Shown here piece after piece: positions 47,001-61,710 of a stretch of 64,000 bases of DNA. Under the pieces are notes generated by a model. That model had not been told where the DNA came from. It searched no databases and worked only from the letters and a program-made list of their open reading frames with translations. This DNA is from Nemopilema nomurai (taxonomy: Eukaryota > Cnidaria > Scyphozoa > Rhizostomeae > Rhizostomatidae), in the NCBI GenBank assembly GCA_003864495.1, contig ML133471.1:2788257-2852256 (forward strand), given 5' to 3'. The stretch's first letter is position 1, and every line of letters starts with the position of its first letter. The position numbers and the translations under genes are program-made.

Positions 47001-50000
47001 ATGAGCGATCGTGATCCTTTAAGACACACGGAAGGTTTTCACCTTTTCTAGGGACCAGGAGCCCCAGTGGATTTAATCGGGAGCTTTTAGTTTATTTGAT
47101 TTATAGAACATGCTTACGTAAGAGTGCGTTCTTATTTGCCGCTCGCTCTTCCTTTATCGTTCTGAGTTCCCATAGGATAGAATCGCCACTGGTTGCATAT
47201 TGTATGCTACATCGCGGTCCCCGTTGTCAAATTGTACAATGGCCAATTATACAATTGTACTTTTCTTTTCAGATGATTCTAATACAATTCTGATGAATTT
47301 GATAAGCAATCCCATGTAATGCACGTGAGTTCTTCAGTTCGGTTTCGCGCCTTTTTTATACCTCGGATTCAAAGAGAGGCCATTTCAGTATGTCCGTTAG
47401 GGTACACCTTCGTCCACGCCTGCATCTCTGCATCATTTGGATGATAATTCTCTAGGATGCAGAACAGAATGAAATTCAAAGAATAATATGATTGCAAGTA
47501 AGTGTGTTTACCATTTTTACAGATAATTTTGCTCTCAGTATCGTTATTAGCTGTGAAATCGGATATGAATATAGGGTTAGTACAGCTGTTATGGCGAAGA
47601 AGTCAATTTTTCTGTGGCCTAAACACTCGCCTCGCTTTGCAAACGTTAAAATATTTCAGCAACTGCTTGTAGTAAGAGACACTGTTGAATATTATTGATT
47701 TGACCATTGAATTCTGTATCGAAATATTTTGTAGGAAAATCTTTCTGAGATTTATGAGGAATTATTTAAGAAGCATTCTTGATTTTTTCTAACATTGTGA
47801 TAGCATTCTAAACGAAAACGTCCATATGACATTGCCTGGGGAAAATTGATATTTTGCGGCTTCTAACACATCACTTTCTTCATGTGACTTCACGTTTTCT
47901 ATGTGACTTCGCTTTTCTTTTTTGGGCTTCTTTCGTGAAATTGGCGGCCAATTTCTAACTGATTTCAGTTGAAATGACGTTTATAAATGAGCATTTGAAC
48001 AAATTGCAAATTCAAATATCTTGATTTGTGATTTAATCTAAGTTTCACGTGCCTGCCGCCATTCCTCAAGTACAGACACGGCTTCGTGTGGCGTTCCTGG
48101 CTACGAAATGCTTGAATTTTCCCGCCATAATACAATAACAAAGTGCTCGCGCCAGTTTATTGGCTGGCCGCAGTTTGTAAAAGGCGAAAAACAATAGGAT
48201 GCTCGATCCAGTCTTTTTCGAAAGCTTCCCGCCATTTTCTTGAGAAAGGGAATTGAGAAGCCTCACTAGTTGCTAAGTCGCGTGAAATCACCTTCACCTT
48301 GGATATGTTCAGTAATGCTGCCCGAATGTAAAAAGTGTCGAATAGATAAAAACTTGCATTCAACCAAATTGGACATCTTTAAAAGGAAGGTGTTGGCCTT
48401 CGAAAAGCGACTTAAATAACGGGTTACAATCCTTCGCTGACTTAAAGCCTCCTAACTATGGCAAGTATATTCTAGTTTGTACAATTGAAAGACATCACGT
48501 TTAAATTAAAAACTACTTCCACAATCCATATTGCCTATACAAAATCTGATCCATGCAGATTTTAAATGAAAGCTCTTGGTGTTTGCTTTCCTTCTAATTT
48601 AGAGAAGATATACTAGGGTTACGCGTATACGAGGTATAAACAAGTTTGACTAAATACTGTTATTTTTTTACATTTTTGAAAGAAGCATCAGGCAAAGGGT
48701 ACTCTCCCTTTTTGAAAGCAACTAATAATTTGAACTGTGCTCACATCTGCAAAAGATCTCTTGTTGTTTGTTGTTCTCATATGTTTCTTTGTAGCATTCT
48801 TTCTTTACAATGCAGTTATGATCATTCAGACTATTGATGCAACATGGCATAAGATTTATTTCTTTGGTAAAAACTATTTGTTTTCCTGTAGATCCTCTTT
48901 CAAAAAGTAAATTTTTAAAGACCTCTTGCATGTCTCAACTGCTCAGGAGTGAGGCTGAGGAGTGAGAAAAGGTGTGTCAGCATGACATGGTGTGACAATG
49001 AAAAGTAGACAAATCAGTCACTATACAATGTCCACTGATCTAGATTCAATCGTGAATTTTTTTCAGCATACCCTAGTTTTTCAAGGTGGTGCTATGTTTC
49101 ATATTTCATTTAAGGAAACACTAAAAATTCATATTTTTGATATTGCTTACATAGACTGTCAAAATGACATAGCATATCCTTGCTATGTAACAGACACACA
49201 AAGATCATTGGTTCTATTTTGCTGTTCTTGCTGGTTCATAAATTGGATTGATGCAGTAGCACTCTGTGGAGTAATACGTCTTATGAATCCTGAATTTACT
49301 GAACTCAGTAGTAGGCCCCTTGAAGAATACTTATTTAAAATCAGTAGAGATGGTAGAGGGTCAGTTTAATGGAAAGACAGAGCTTTAAAATTTATTTGAT
49401 CTATTGAGCATTGAAAGGGCACTTATAATATAAGCATTGTCCTGCAGAAATTTGTTTTACTTCCCACTTCGCAGTTTAAATGTATTTTATTCAAAGAAAT
49501 GCAAGTATAAATTAATATAGAGATTGGCATTGAAACTTTGTATGTCTAGAAAACCATGATAATCAGTCATAGCTTAAGTTGTAGCTTAATTGTGCAAATC
49601 AAATTTAAATCAAATTAAATCAAGAGTTTAAATCAAATTATACAAGTACAATGGAATTTGATATTTTTTCACTGTTTTTGTGCTAGTATCTGATATCAAA
49701 AGTGTTTCAATCTTGGAAAGTTTAAAATTCTATTTAGATGTACTTAGGTAAGAAGACATAATCAAGGAGTCTTGCGGGGTTTAAATGACTGTACACATAA
49801 CTGGCACTTAATTGAAGAATCATACTTAAAATAATCTGATTGAAGAGTGAAGTTACGTTACAGGTGCATCCAGTTACAGCAAGGCCAAAATGTGCCAACC
49901 AACAAAACATATTAGTTGGTCAATCACAAAGAATTTACACAAAGTTGGAATGTTTGGTGCCCTTTTCACATCATTAGATATTTGCAATGTGAGTGGCAGG

Positions 50001-50406
50001 GTGTTGAAAAAAAACCTGCAAATATTCAAAGCTAATTCTACCATCTAGTAGAATATAAACATATGTCAATGTGTTTTTTATGAAAGCAGTTATAGGTTTA
50101 CAGTCATCGAACACAATTATCTACAGGTAGTCAACGCATTGAGAAGGTCAGGTTGCTGATCTCATTCTTTTTCCAGAAACGTAGACCACATATAGAGCTT
50201 ATACCGGGTAGAATTTCGACTCTACAAAATGCATCCACAATTGCCATATTGCAATATTTTGGGAATTTAATTAGGTAGAATGATAAGAACTCGACACGGG
50301 AAATAATATTATTTACCAAAGAAAGGAAGCAACTCAGAGGATATCCATAATCTTGATTGAAGTACATACCTGTGAATTGTCCTTCACCTCTTTGCTTGCC
50401 AAGGTA
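44084..50406. other. Non-genic block of unit 4
   Basis: Same 6.3-kb block as 2999-9328. Small one-base losses near 44588, 45106 and 45279 distinguish it. No gene recognised apart from the doubtful 123-residue frame. Confidence 0.6.
48998..49369 (+). CDS. Uncharacterised 123-residue open frame, unit 4 copy (doubtful)
   Basis: Same as the frame at 7920-8291, apparently identical in sequence. No recognised domain; probably a chance frame. Confidence 0.15.
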   Translation: MKSRQISHYTMSTDLDSIVNFFQHTLVFQGGAMFHISFKETLKIHIFDIAYIDCQNDIAYPCYVTDTQRSLVLFCCSCWFINWIDAVALCGVIRLMNPEFTELSSRPLEEYLFKISRDGRGSV

Positions 50407-50714
50407 ATCACTCACCGTGAGTGATTTTTTAACATATAAAGTGGTGGGGAAATTCCGCACCAGCCAGCCCCTTTCATTGCCCCACAAGTGGAACATGTTT
50501 GCCCCACCACTTAAGTGCCCTTATGATTCGGTGACTTTTTTACTTTTTACTTTATTTGAGATATTTGTGGATGAAATCTTCATTGAACAGGTTTCAAATC
50601 TCAATTCATTTTTCCCTGGAACTGCTGCTTCTATAGGTGATTCCCCTTCTCATTCACAAAGTCTGGAATTTGGAAAGCTCGTATTTCAAGCAAGGCGTAC
50701 TGTGCCCGAGAGCA

Positions 50715-53465
50715 CGTGGAGCCACACAAGAACGATGTTTTTTTAAAACCCAAAGCGAAGAATTTTGTTTTACACTTGCTAGAGCTGTTATGAAAGAAGA
50801 TGCCAAGGACGGAAAGAAACGAGAAAAGGAAAAGATACCAAGCAAAATAACATCTTTTATTAAACAAAGAAACAGCAGGGTGTGGGTACAAGAGTTCCCA
50901 TTTGGCCTAAAGCCAGCATCCCACCTAATAATTCTGATCGCGATGTCATCAATCATTTAAAAGCAGTTCCAGAAATACTAAAGGAACACCTCAAGGAGAC
51001 AATTCCTCGGGTCCACAAGGAGACAGTCCACAAGGAGACAGTCCACAAGGAGACAGTCCACAAGGAGACAGTCCACAAGGAGACAGTCCACAAGGAGACA
51101 GTCCACAAGGAGACAGTCCACAAGGAGACAGTCCACAAGGAGACAGTCCACAAGGAGACAGTCCACAAGGAGACAGTCCACAAGGAGACAGTCCACAAGG
51201 AGACAGTCCACAAGGAGACAGTCCACAAGGAGACAGTCCACAAGGAGACAGTCCACAAGGAGACAGTCCACAAGGAGACAGTCCACAAGGAGACAGTCCA
51301 CAAGGAGACAGTCCACAAAAAGAAGTACAAAAGAGGTTGCTGCTCTGGATAAAAATTACGAAGAGCAGAAAATTGATAATTCTACAAATGGTGTCTCAAG
51401 TCATTATTATCATGAAATTAAGCTGCGTTTCACAGGCATTATTGCACAGGAATTTAGGCTGTAAGAAATGGAAGAAAACGCATACATCTACGTTGCAAAG
51501 TATGCAATGAGCGCGAAGACGAAGCGAAAAAGCTTTCTAAGAATGGGTCAGTTGCTATTGCACAAGAAGTTAGAGCAGATGGGGAGGACAGACTCAAATT
51601 GATTGTAGACCACCTACAATCTTCAATACATAAAGCAGCAAAAAATCAACAACAACTGGAATCTGCTTGGGAAGAGAAAAATTTCAAGCATCCATCGTTG
51701 AGATGTTTAACAAAACAAAAACCAGATGTGGTACGCTTTTCAATAAACTTGGCTTACCATGTCTACAATGATTGTCTTCTGGAAACAATTTCCGCTCATT
51801 CCTGGCCAGCTCGATCACTGGCAAAAATTGCTGCCGAAAGACTTGTTGCCCTCGTCACTGATGAAGGACCCGATGCTGTCCTGCCAGATTTTGTCCCAGC
51901 TAACGCAGACTTGCATTACAAAGATCCGGTCTACTACCGAGAGATGTTGTCAGCAATCTATGTAGTTGAGCAAAAAAACAAAGGAAATGTACGACCAGTG
52001 TGTTGCTTTCAGTATACAGATTGACGGGAGCGTAAGCAACATATGCGGGACCACAAATTTGTAAGCTGTCGTATCGTTATGCCAAATGGTGAATACAACA
52101 CAAAGTTCATGATCATGCATTCTCCCCAAGAAAGAGGCTCTCTGGGCTTATTGCAGGCAGTTAACGAAGCTTTGAGAGTATGCGAGGTAGATGAGAAGTT
52201 AATGAGTATACCCACAGATGGAAAAGCTGCGAATACTGGGTGCAATTCAGGACCCTGGAAGCGTCTAAGTGATCAATGGAACATAAATATTCTCACATTC
52301 TGTTGTTGCGCCCATCATTCTGACCTTGCAGTTGAGTCTATAATTCAAACAGTGCCGGGGTTAAAAATATGGAAAGCTTCGCTCACTGGAGTCGCGAAGT
52401 ACTTTCGTACGTCAACAGTGAAAACAAAAATTCTAAAACAAGTGAAGCAAGATGCAAAACAATTTCCGAGACAACATGAAGTGAGGTTTGCAGAGCACTT
52501 TCTCCAACTCGTTGAGGCCATACTTGTGTAAGGAAGTGTGGAATGAACTAAAAGTAAATGGGGACCGTAACGAAAAGGCAGAGGCAAGTGGTTTTTTGAA
52601 GACTTGGGACGAAAAGCACATTTGGCTTACATCTCTCATGGGTGACATCCTGGAAATCTTAACAGTTTTGCAAAAACATTTTCAGCGAGATAGCCTTCTT
52701 ATCACTGACATCCTTACATTCCGTGATGCAGCATTGAGGAGATTTCAACTCATGGAAGTCTTACCATCCCCAGGAAAGCGAGAATAATTTTGGAAGAATG
52801 ACATAGAACATCTTACTGAACCACAAAGAATTGTCATAACAACTTTGTAACAACAAACAGAAGAAATTCCCTCGCAATTCGCACTGAAGTGGTTCAAGCT
52901 GCATCAGAATTTCTTGAAAGACGCCTGCATACAGAACAGGAAGAAATATTAGAAATATAAGGCAACTTTTGAACACAAATTCACTGTCTGTTTTTATAAA
53001 AGCAGGTATTTCCTTCGTAAAACGCCTTTTCCCTGGCAATGAGGGTAACTTTGCTGATGACAGTTGCGAGCAATAGAGTAGAATCAAAGATGTAGAATTT
53101 CTCCCAATGTTATCGGTTCAAATCTCTCAGTTCGTTTGCGCAAGTTAGTAGCAATAACGACTGGAATTGTGCACAAAATATTTGCTGCTATTATGAGTCT
53201 ATCACCACATTCGATGCAAACAGAACGCATTGTTTCGCATCACAATATCATGGCCAGTGATGCAAGAGTATCAATGACAGATGATACAATTAATACTCGC
53301 TTATTCATTGCGTTGAATGGCATTAGAACTGCTCATTACGACCCAAGAGCTGCTGTTACTCATTTTCTTGCTACAAAAGAACGAAGAAACCGAGAACCAG
53401 ACTTTGAAACTTATAGCAGACGTCAATTTGTGAAGAAATTTTTCAGAAAAGATGGACACTTTTAG
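50715..53465 (+). pseudogene. hAT transposase pseudogene, unit 4
   Basis: Same relic with the shared breaks: TGA at 52022, frame change near 52517, stops before the dimerisation domain at 53136-53465. Private changes include a two-base loss in GAATTTAGGCTG near 51454, which shifts the zinc-finger region, an Arg-to-His change in the CCCAHRSDLA motif (near 52317), and a small loss in TTAGAAATATAAGG near 52950. Confidence 0.84.
51013..51312 (+). repeat. 15-bp minisatellite, unit 4 (20 copies)
   Basis: Twenty perfect copies, the same number as unit 1. Confidence 0.97.
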
Positions 53466-53922
53466 TTATAAACTAGCGATCAGTGATTTTGTTCTATGGT
53501 CTATAGCAATGTTTTAAGAATATTTTTGAAAGCCTGTTTATTTGTAAATTCTACCTTTATCTGTATGCCCTTTTCTCAAATGCCCCACCAGTGAAAAATT
53601 TTTAAAAAATGCCCTTCACTGCATAGCTATAATTGTTGCCCTCCGCTGAGAAAAGGGACTACCAGCATAAATGTAGGCGACAGTTCTCTCCAAAGAACGT
53701 GAGTTTTACCAACAAAATTTAACAAACCAAAAAAAATGATTTGGGCGACCAAGGGCAAGGGACAATAGAAAGGCAAGTAGATAAATGAACAAGGAAGAAA
53801 ATTAACGGCCTGTTTTCGGAAAATTCGGAAAAGCTCTAGTACTGATCTAATTAAGAAGCAATTGCAAAACTGGAATAATTGATGGGCTTCGTTATTTACA
53901 AATGACTTGTCAGGGCCAGTAA

Positions 53923-54083
53923 TATCACACGATTTATTGTTTGGAAGGGAAAAGGGCGATGATTAGCACAGTTTCAGGCTGCCTAAGTTCTTGTCCTGTT
54001 TGCAATTATGGTTCGCTGTTCAGTGATAATTACTGACGATTGCCCGTCCTGTCTGAACACAGTTTATAGGCATCAGGACAAGT
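53923..54083 (+). repeat. Diverged satellite copy, left of array E
   Basis: Same relic as at 12848-13006 and 40605-40766. Confidence 0.6.
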
Positions 54084-54323
54084 CTTAAGGATGAACATCA
54101 ACAAATAAATCGGAAAAACAGTAAGCAGAAAATATTTCCCCTATATAGCATCCCTCTTATCGATCTTAATCATCCTGTTCTTTCGTCTTTAGTTCAGTTG
54201 GCGGATGGAGAGGGGACTACAAGGGACGGAAATGGATGATTTTCATCTGGAAAAAGCAGTGAGTAGTTTTGCTCACTTAGCGCGCTTTGTTTTTTTATAT
54301 TGTTGTTTGCTTATTATGAGTAT

Positions 54324-56510
54324 TAACGTGGGTAGTTTGTTTCCTACCTGTTTCGCATGACGGTGTTCATCACCATTCATCGCCTTGAAGTGGGGCATAG
54401 GGGCGATGAGAAACGTCGTTTCAGGTGCCTTAGGTTGTTGTGTTTTTGTAATCATAATCCCCAGTTCATTGTTTAGTACCGACAGTGCATCCTCGGTCAG
54501 TACACAAGAACATTGAATAGGTATCGTAGGACGGTTATGCGATACGAAATTGGAGAGATTTTGCAAGTTAAACCAGTAATTTGGAGCAACTACATGTCTC
54601 ATAGTGATAAGTATAATTGGTAACTTGGGTAGTTTGTTTCCTACCTGTTTCGCATGACGGTGTTCTATCACTATTCATCGCCTTGAAGTGGGGCATAGGG
54701 GCGATGAGAAACGTCGTTTCAGGTGCCTTAGGTTGTTGTGTTTTTGTAATCACAATCCTAAATTCATTGTTTAGTACCGACAGTGCATCCTCGGTCAGTA
54801 CACAAGAACATTGAATAGGTATCGTAGGACGGTTATGCGATACCAAATGGGAGAGTTTTTGCAAGTTAAACCAATAATTTGGAGCAGCTACATGTCTCAT
54901 AGTGATAGTATAATTGGTAACTTGGGTAGTTTGTTTCCTACCTGTTTCGCATGACGGTGTTCTATCACCATTCATCGCCTTGAAGTGGGGCATAGGGGCG
55001 ATGAGAAACGTCGTTTCAGGTGCCTTAGGTTGTTGTGTTTTTGTAATCACAATCCTAAATTCATTGTTTAGTACCGACTATGGCCCCTTGGTCAGTACAC
55101 AAGAACATTGAATAGGTATCGTAGGACGGTTATGCGATACCAAATGGGAGAGTTTTTGCAAGTTAAACCAATAATTTGGAGCAACTACATGTCTCATAGT
55201 GATAAGTATAATTGGTAACTTGGGTAGTTTGTTTCCTACCTGTTTCGCATGACGGTGTTCCATCGCCATTCATCGCCTTGAAGTGGGGCATAGGGGCGAT
55301 GAGAAACATCGTTTCAGGTGCCTTGTTGTGTTTTTGTTTATCACATCCTAAATTCATTGTTTAGTACCGACTATGGCTCGGTCAGTACACAAGAACATTG
55401 AATAGGTATCGTAGGACGGCTATGCGATACCAAATGGGAGAGTTTTTGCAAGTAAACCAATAATTTGGAGCAACTACATGTCTCATAGTGATAAGTACAG
55501 TTGGTAACTTGGGTAGTTTGTTTCCTACCTGTTTCGCATGACGGTGTTCTATCACCATTCATCGCCTTGAAGTGGGGCATAGGGGCGATGAGAAACGTCG
55601 TTTCAGGTGCCTTAGGTTGTTGTGTTTTTGTAATCACAATCCTAAATTCATTGTTTAGTACCGACTATGGCCCCTTGGTCAGTACACAAGAACATTGAAT
55701 AGGTATCGTAGGACGGTTATGCGATACCAAATGGGAGAGTTTTTGCAAGTTAAACCAATAATTTGGAGCAGCTACATGTCTCATAGTGATAAGTATAATT
55801 GGTAACTGGGTAGTTTGTTTCCTACCTGTTTCGCATGACGGTGTTCTATCACCATTCATCGCCTTGAAGTGGGGCATAGGGGCGATGAGAAACGTCGTTT
55901 CAGGTGCCTTAGGTTGTTGTGTTTTTGTAATCACAATCCTAGTTCATTGTTTAGTACCGACTATGGCCCCTCGGTCAGTACACAAGAACATTGAATAGGT
56001 ATCGTAGGACGGTTATGCGATACCAAATGGGAGAGTTTTTGCAAGTTAAACCAATAATTTGGAGCAGCTACATGTCTCATAGTGATAAGTATAATTGGTA
56101 ACTTGGGTAGTTTGTTTCCTACCTGTTTCGCATGACGGTGTTCTATCACCATTCATCGCCTTGAAGTGGGGCATAGGGGCGATGAGAAACGTCGTTTCAG
56201 GTGCCTTAGGTTGTTGTGTTTTTGTAATCACAATTCCCAGTTCATTGTTTAGTACCGACTATGGCCCCTCGGTCAGTACACAAGAACATTGAATAGGTAT
56301 CGTAGGACGGTTATGCGATACCAAATGGGAGAGTTTTTGCAAGTTAAACCAATAATTTGGAGCAACTACATATCTCATAGTGATAAGTATAATTGGTAAC
56401 ATGGGTAGTTTGTTTCCTACCTGTTTCGCATGACGGTGTTCCATCGCCATTCATCGCCTTGAAGTGGGGCATAGGGGCGATGAGAAACGTCGTTTCAGGT
56501 GCCTTAGGTT
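54324..56510 (+). repeat. 298-bp satellite array E (about 7.3 monomers)
   Basis: Same satellite, marker copies at about 54404, 54703, 55001, 55297, 55587, 55884, 56179 and 56475. A stretch at 55310-55460 has several clustered small indels. The left-end and right-end special monomers are both present. Confidence 0.95.
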
Positions 56511-56799
56511 ATTGTGTTATTTGTGATGACAGTCCTCCGTTCAACGCTCTAGTATGACCTCAGCTCGTGGGCTACATACGCAGCAGCATTGAATAGGCAT
56601 ATCTCGACGAGATATCCACGGGTAGAGCGATTGTTACGAATCAACCAATGATTAGGAGCGACTACACCTAGTGTTAGTGGTTATATTTATTTGCCTTATG
56701 CGCCCTCTGTCTTCCGTGGCTAAGGATTCCCTCTCTTCCATTTGAGCATAGTTGGGGACTCAGGACGGCGGTTTGAAAGGGATGCTGAGGCTTTTCAGG
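56511..56799 (+). repeat. Diverged satellite copy, right edge of array E
   Basis: Same relic monomer as in the other units. It is one base shorter, in the TTATATTTATTTGCC stretch near 56685. Confidence 0.72.
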
Positions 56800-59700
56800 A
56801 CGATTTACAACATCTTCTAACCTGAAAGAACGGTAAGCCAAGCAATTTGTTTCGTTGTTCGCTTACTAGGCCCCTATCATTAATAAAGTTGCAGGTATCT
56901 CATGCGCTCAGTGTTCCACACTTCTTCATTCTTCACTTGGGTATTTGGGCGTCTACAAACGCCTTTCATGTAATTTAGATTTTTTTTTTTTTTTTTAATC
57001 ACCTCCGTCTTGTTTTAGGGCTTAGTTTCGTGAATCGCGAAGCAAGACATGCTACAGTCCTGAGCAATGTACGTAAAAGAGCAGTGAGAACGGCTAAAGG
57101 AACGCGTACAAAGTGCAGAAGGAAAGCTTGCGAAAAGGAAAGCGAGTTCGTACAAGTTGAAACTTACAGGATTAGCTAACAAGAATTCGATTGCACAAGA
57201 TTGTATGTTAAAATAATTTATGAAACTAGAATTTTGGTGTAATCATCAACTACTTTCACGATCAATCTCTGATTTGATGACCTTTCCAAGGTATGAATGC
57301 CACCAATTTTTAGATCGTTTATGTTATGAATTCTTAAGTCCCCACAGAACACTTTCAAGTCTGGTATTTGTAGTTGATCTAGTATCATTTTTTCATGTGC
57401 TGGACAAAGGTGTAGAACCAGGAAGAGCCTCGCCCCAACTTTCGATTGCTCAGTCTATTCGTATATTCCTCTTCCATCTTGGTAAAACCCAACTTATCTT
57501 GCATCTAACCTATTGTTTCAAATTCTAGCAAATATTCTTTCGCATGGTTGTGAATGGAAAACAGCTGAGACAGAAATGAGAAAGTCTGTTCATTAGAAGA
57601 GGCATAACACGATCAATTACAGGAATCAAATTACACCCTTCAAGAGAAATAACCCTCTACCAATGTGCATACCTCATCCTGGTTGCAACCAAAAGGTAAG
57701 CAGTGCTGCCTTGTTTCCATTCTATTCCCAGGGTTTCCCAGTGCTTACCACGAAAGTTGTGACTAGAATACATTTTATAAATATACCATCCAAACGTCTT
57801 GATAGAAAGGTAGAAAAATATGCACTTTTATGCAAATCAAATATCTACGAGGAGAACTTGATTGCCCCTGCGACCGGAAGCTGATGATCGATGAGTTATT
57901 CCAACTAACTTTAAGTGTGACAGTTACCTTGAAATCATAGTGAGAACTATCTTTTAAGCACCAAGAGTTGTACTGATATTTATTTTACCACCAAAAAGAA
58001 TTCTACCTGGGCTTGCTCTTCTATTGAAATTTGCCTATAGCTTTGTGAATTGTTTTCATAAAATGTGATAACTAGACTTTCTTTCAACTGACCTTTTATC
58101 AATTCTTTTCAACACACCGAGCTTTCGTCAGATAAATATCCGTTGTACTTCTTTACCATTATAGTTAGAAGACATCTAGTGGATATCTTATGATATGCCT
58201 TGTGAATTTGCCGGAGGAAAGGTCTACGCTTCAAGTACGCCTGCTTTTTTCAGAATGGAAGCCAAAAGACTTCAATAACTTGCTTGAAAAACCATCTTGC
58301 ATTACCAAACGGAAAGACCATCTCTGCTATTCGTATTGTGAGACTTTCAGCTAAGAGGGTGACTGACGATTGTGTGATTAGGCACAAATACATATTTGCT
58401 CTGAGAGGTCGTGAATTACAAGGAGTTTCCGACGGCCAACTGATTTTGTGATCTTATGGCATTCAGAATTTTTTCATTAGAGACGTGAAAATCACTTAAT
58501 AGAAGTAGCTATAGGAGCATGGGCGCTGAATTCATGGGGGCAGTACGGCCAAGTAACCTTTCTGAAAAGTTGATTTGGGAGACATGTTAATGCTTTACGA
58601 CAAATTCCATATGTTTGCACAGAAAGCTTTGTTAATTAAAAATGTGAGCGAAAATTGTTTTAGTGACTTAAACAACTAAAGCACAATTTTATTTGTTTTG
58701 ATTTGCTGTTTTTCTCTGTTCACTTTATGTTTACTTTTTTACCAAGACAAATTATTTAAAGGAAATAAATCCTTCTGTAAAATAATCTCTCATCTTCATA
58801 AAAAACGGCTCATAGTTATGAACTAGAGATTTGGATATAAACCTAAACGTATAGGTCCCATGAATGAGATGGATAAAATTTTAAATGAAAACAGATGACC
58901 ACTAGAATGATGCTTGAGCTTGAGCAACATGATGGAAGGGTCTTTGCTTCGTGAAACTCAAGAAAAGGCCCTTGGATGGAGGCATATTAATTAGACAGTT
59001 GTAAGATTAGAGCATATTTTTTGAGATCCTGTAAAAGAAGGCGTTTATATAACAGGAGAGGAGTCAACCGGGTGGTTAATCGTCACCCTTTCTTCCTTTC
59101 TTTCTTTCTTTCCCCAGCGTCTGTCATATGAATTTTAGCAAGATATCTCACCTTCCAAAGTTTTCCTAAATATCATAATCAATGCTTTTGAGAATCGTCG
59201 CATTTTCTTTTCTGAGCGGTAAAATAATTGTTAATTTCAAGTCTAGGAGATGCATTTTTAGCCATTCTTTAAGGCTAATTTCAAAAATTTTGTTCGCGTT
59301 GTACTCAATTATGTTGATCCTCCTTTGTCTGTAAACATCACTGTTATCCAGGTTGGTTGGCTTGGCCTAATTGTTCAACTTTTGTTAGGAATAAAGTTTG
59401 GATATTCCAAAGAACCTTTACCAACTCATTAGGGCATGTCATGTTGCCGAGATGGCATTATGAAGACTCAGAAGGGCTTCTTGTGAAATTCGAATCTTTC
59501 ACTGGCTTATTACTTTCTGTATGAGATACCAGTAAGCATATCCAAGCAGCCTTTGTAAGTCACTGTGGCTCAAGCAAAACCACTAGTTGCCCTTTGAGAA
59601 GCGCCTTTTACAGCATTCGAAGTGACGATGTAACTGGGATGCAATTGCAGCCGTGGTGTACAGACTAACCGCAGAACAATACCAAAGGAAGAATCTACAT

Positions 59701-61710
59701 CCCCTAAACTATTATGAGCGATCGTGATCCTTTAAGACACACGGAAGGTTTTCACCTTTTCTAGGGACCAGGAGCCCCAGTGGATTTAATCGGGAGCTTT
59801 TAGTTTATTTGATTTATAGAACATGCTTACGTAAGAGTGCGTTCTTATTTGCCGCTCGCTCTTCCTTTATCGTTCTGAGTTCCCATAGGATAGAATCGCC
59901 ACTGGTTGCATATTGTATGCTACATCGCGGTCCCCGTTGTCAAATTGTACAATGGCCAATTATACAATTGTACTTTTCTTTTCAGATGATTCTAATACAA
60001 TTCTGATGAATTTGATAAGCAATCCCATGTAATGCACGTGAGTTCTTCAGTTCGGTTTCGCGCCTTTTTTATACCTCGGATTCAAAGAGAGGCCATTTCA
60101 GTATGTCCGTTAGGGTACACCTTCGTCCACGCCTGCATCTCTGCATCATTTGGATGATAATTCTCTAGGATGCAGAACAGAATGAAATTCAAAGAATAAT
60201 ATGATTGCAAGTAAGTGTGTTTACCATTTTTACAGATAATTTTGCTCTCAGTATCGTTATTAGCTGTGAAATCGGATATGAATATAGGGTTAGTACAGCT
60301 GTTATGGCGAAGAAGTCAATTTTTCTGTGGCCTAAACACTCGCCTCGCTTTGCAAACGTTAAAATATTTCAGCAACTGCTTGTAGTAAGAGACACTGTTG
60401 AATATTATTGATTTGACCATTGAATTCTGTATCGAAATATTTTGTAGGAAAATCTTTCTGAGATTTATGAGGAATTATTTAAGAAGCATTCTTGATTTTT
60501 TCTAACATTGTGATAGCATTCTAAACGAAAACGTCCATATGACATTGCCTGGGGAAAATTGATATTTTGCGGCTTCTAACACATCACTTTCTTCATGTGA
60601 CTTCACGTTTTCTATGTGACTTCGCTTTTCTTTTTTGGGCTTCTTTCGTGAAATTGGCGGCCAATTTCTAACTGATTTCAGTTGAAATGACGTTTATAAA
60701 TGAGCATTTGAACAAATTGCAAATTCAAATATCTTGATTTGTGATTTAATCTAAGTTTCACGTGCCTGCCGCCATTCCTCAAGTACAGACACGGCTTCGT
60801 GTGGCGTTCCTGGCTACGAAATGCTTGAATTTTCCCGCCATAATACAATAACAAAGTGCTCGCGCCAGTTTATTGGCTGGCCGCAGTTTGTAAAAGGCGA
60901 AAAACAATAGGATGCTCGATCCAGTCTTTTTCGAAAGCTTCCCGCCATTTTCTTGAGAAAGGGAATTGAGAAGCCTCACTAGTTGCTAAGTCGCGTGAAA
61001 TCACCTTCACCTTGGATATGTTCAGTAATGCTGCCCGAATGTAAAAAGTGTCGAATAGATAAAAACTTGCATTCAACCAAATTGGACATCTTTAAAAGGA
61101 AGGTGTTGGCCTTCGAAAAGCGACTTAAATAACGGGTTACAATCCTTCGCTGACTTAAAGCCTCCTAACTATGGCAAGTATATTCTAGTTTGTACAATTG
61201 AAAGACATCACGTTTAAATTAAAAACTACTTCCACAATCCATATTGCCTATACAAAATCTGATCCATGCAGATTTTAAATGAAAGCTCTTGGTGTTTGCT
61301 TTCCTTCTAATTTAGAGAAGATATACTAGGGTTACGCGTATACGAGGTATAAACAAGTTTGACTAAATACTGTTATTTTTTTACATTTTTGAAAGAAGCA
61401 TCAGGCAAAGGGTACTCTCCCTTTTTGAAAGCAACTAATAATTTGAACTGTGCTCACATCTGCAAAAGATCTCTTGTTGTTTGTTGTTCTCATATGTTTC
61501 TTTGTAGCATTCTTTCTTTACAATGCAGTTATGATCATTCAGACTATTGATGCAACATGGCATAAGATTTATTTCTTTGGTAAAAACTATTTGTTTTCCT
61601 GTAGATCCTCTTTCAAAAAGTAAATTTTTAAAGACCTCTTGCATGTCTCAACTGCTCAGGAGTGAGGCTGAGGAGTGAGAAAAGGTGTGTCAGCATGACA
61701 TGGTGTGACA

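Larger units (their letters stand above)
50407..53621 (+). mobile_element. Decayed hAT-family DNA transposon, unit 4
   Basis: Same element as in unit 1, same length class (20-copy minisatellite), end structures preserved. Confidence 0.65.
41009..54323 (+). repeat. Macrosatellite unit 4 (complete, 13.32 kb)
   Basis: Complete unit with about 9.3 satellite monomers and 20 minisatellite copies, the same minisatellite count as unit 1. It shares with unit 1 a C in the ATACCGGGTAG stretch near 50205, where units 2 and 3 have T. A one-base loss near 44588 breaks a 102-codon open frame that is open in the other units. Confidence 0.93.
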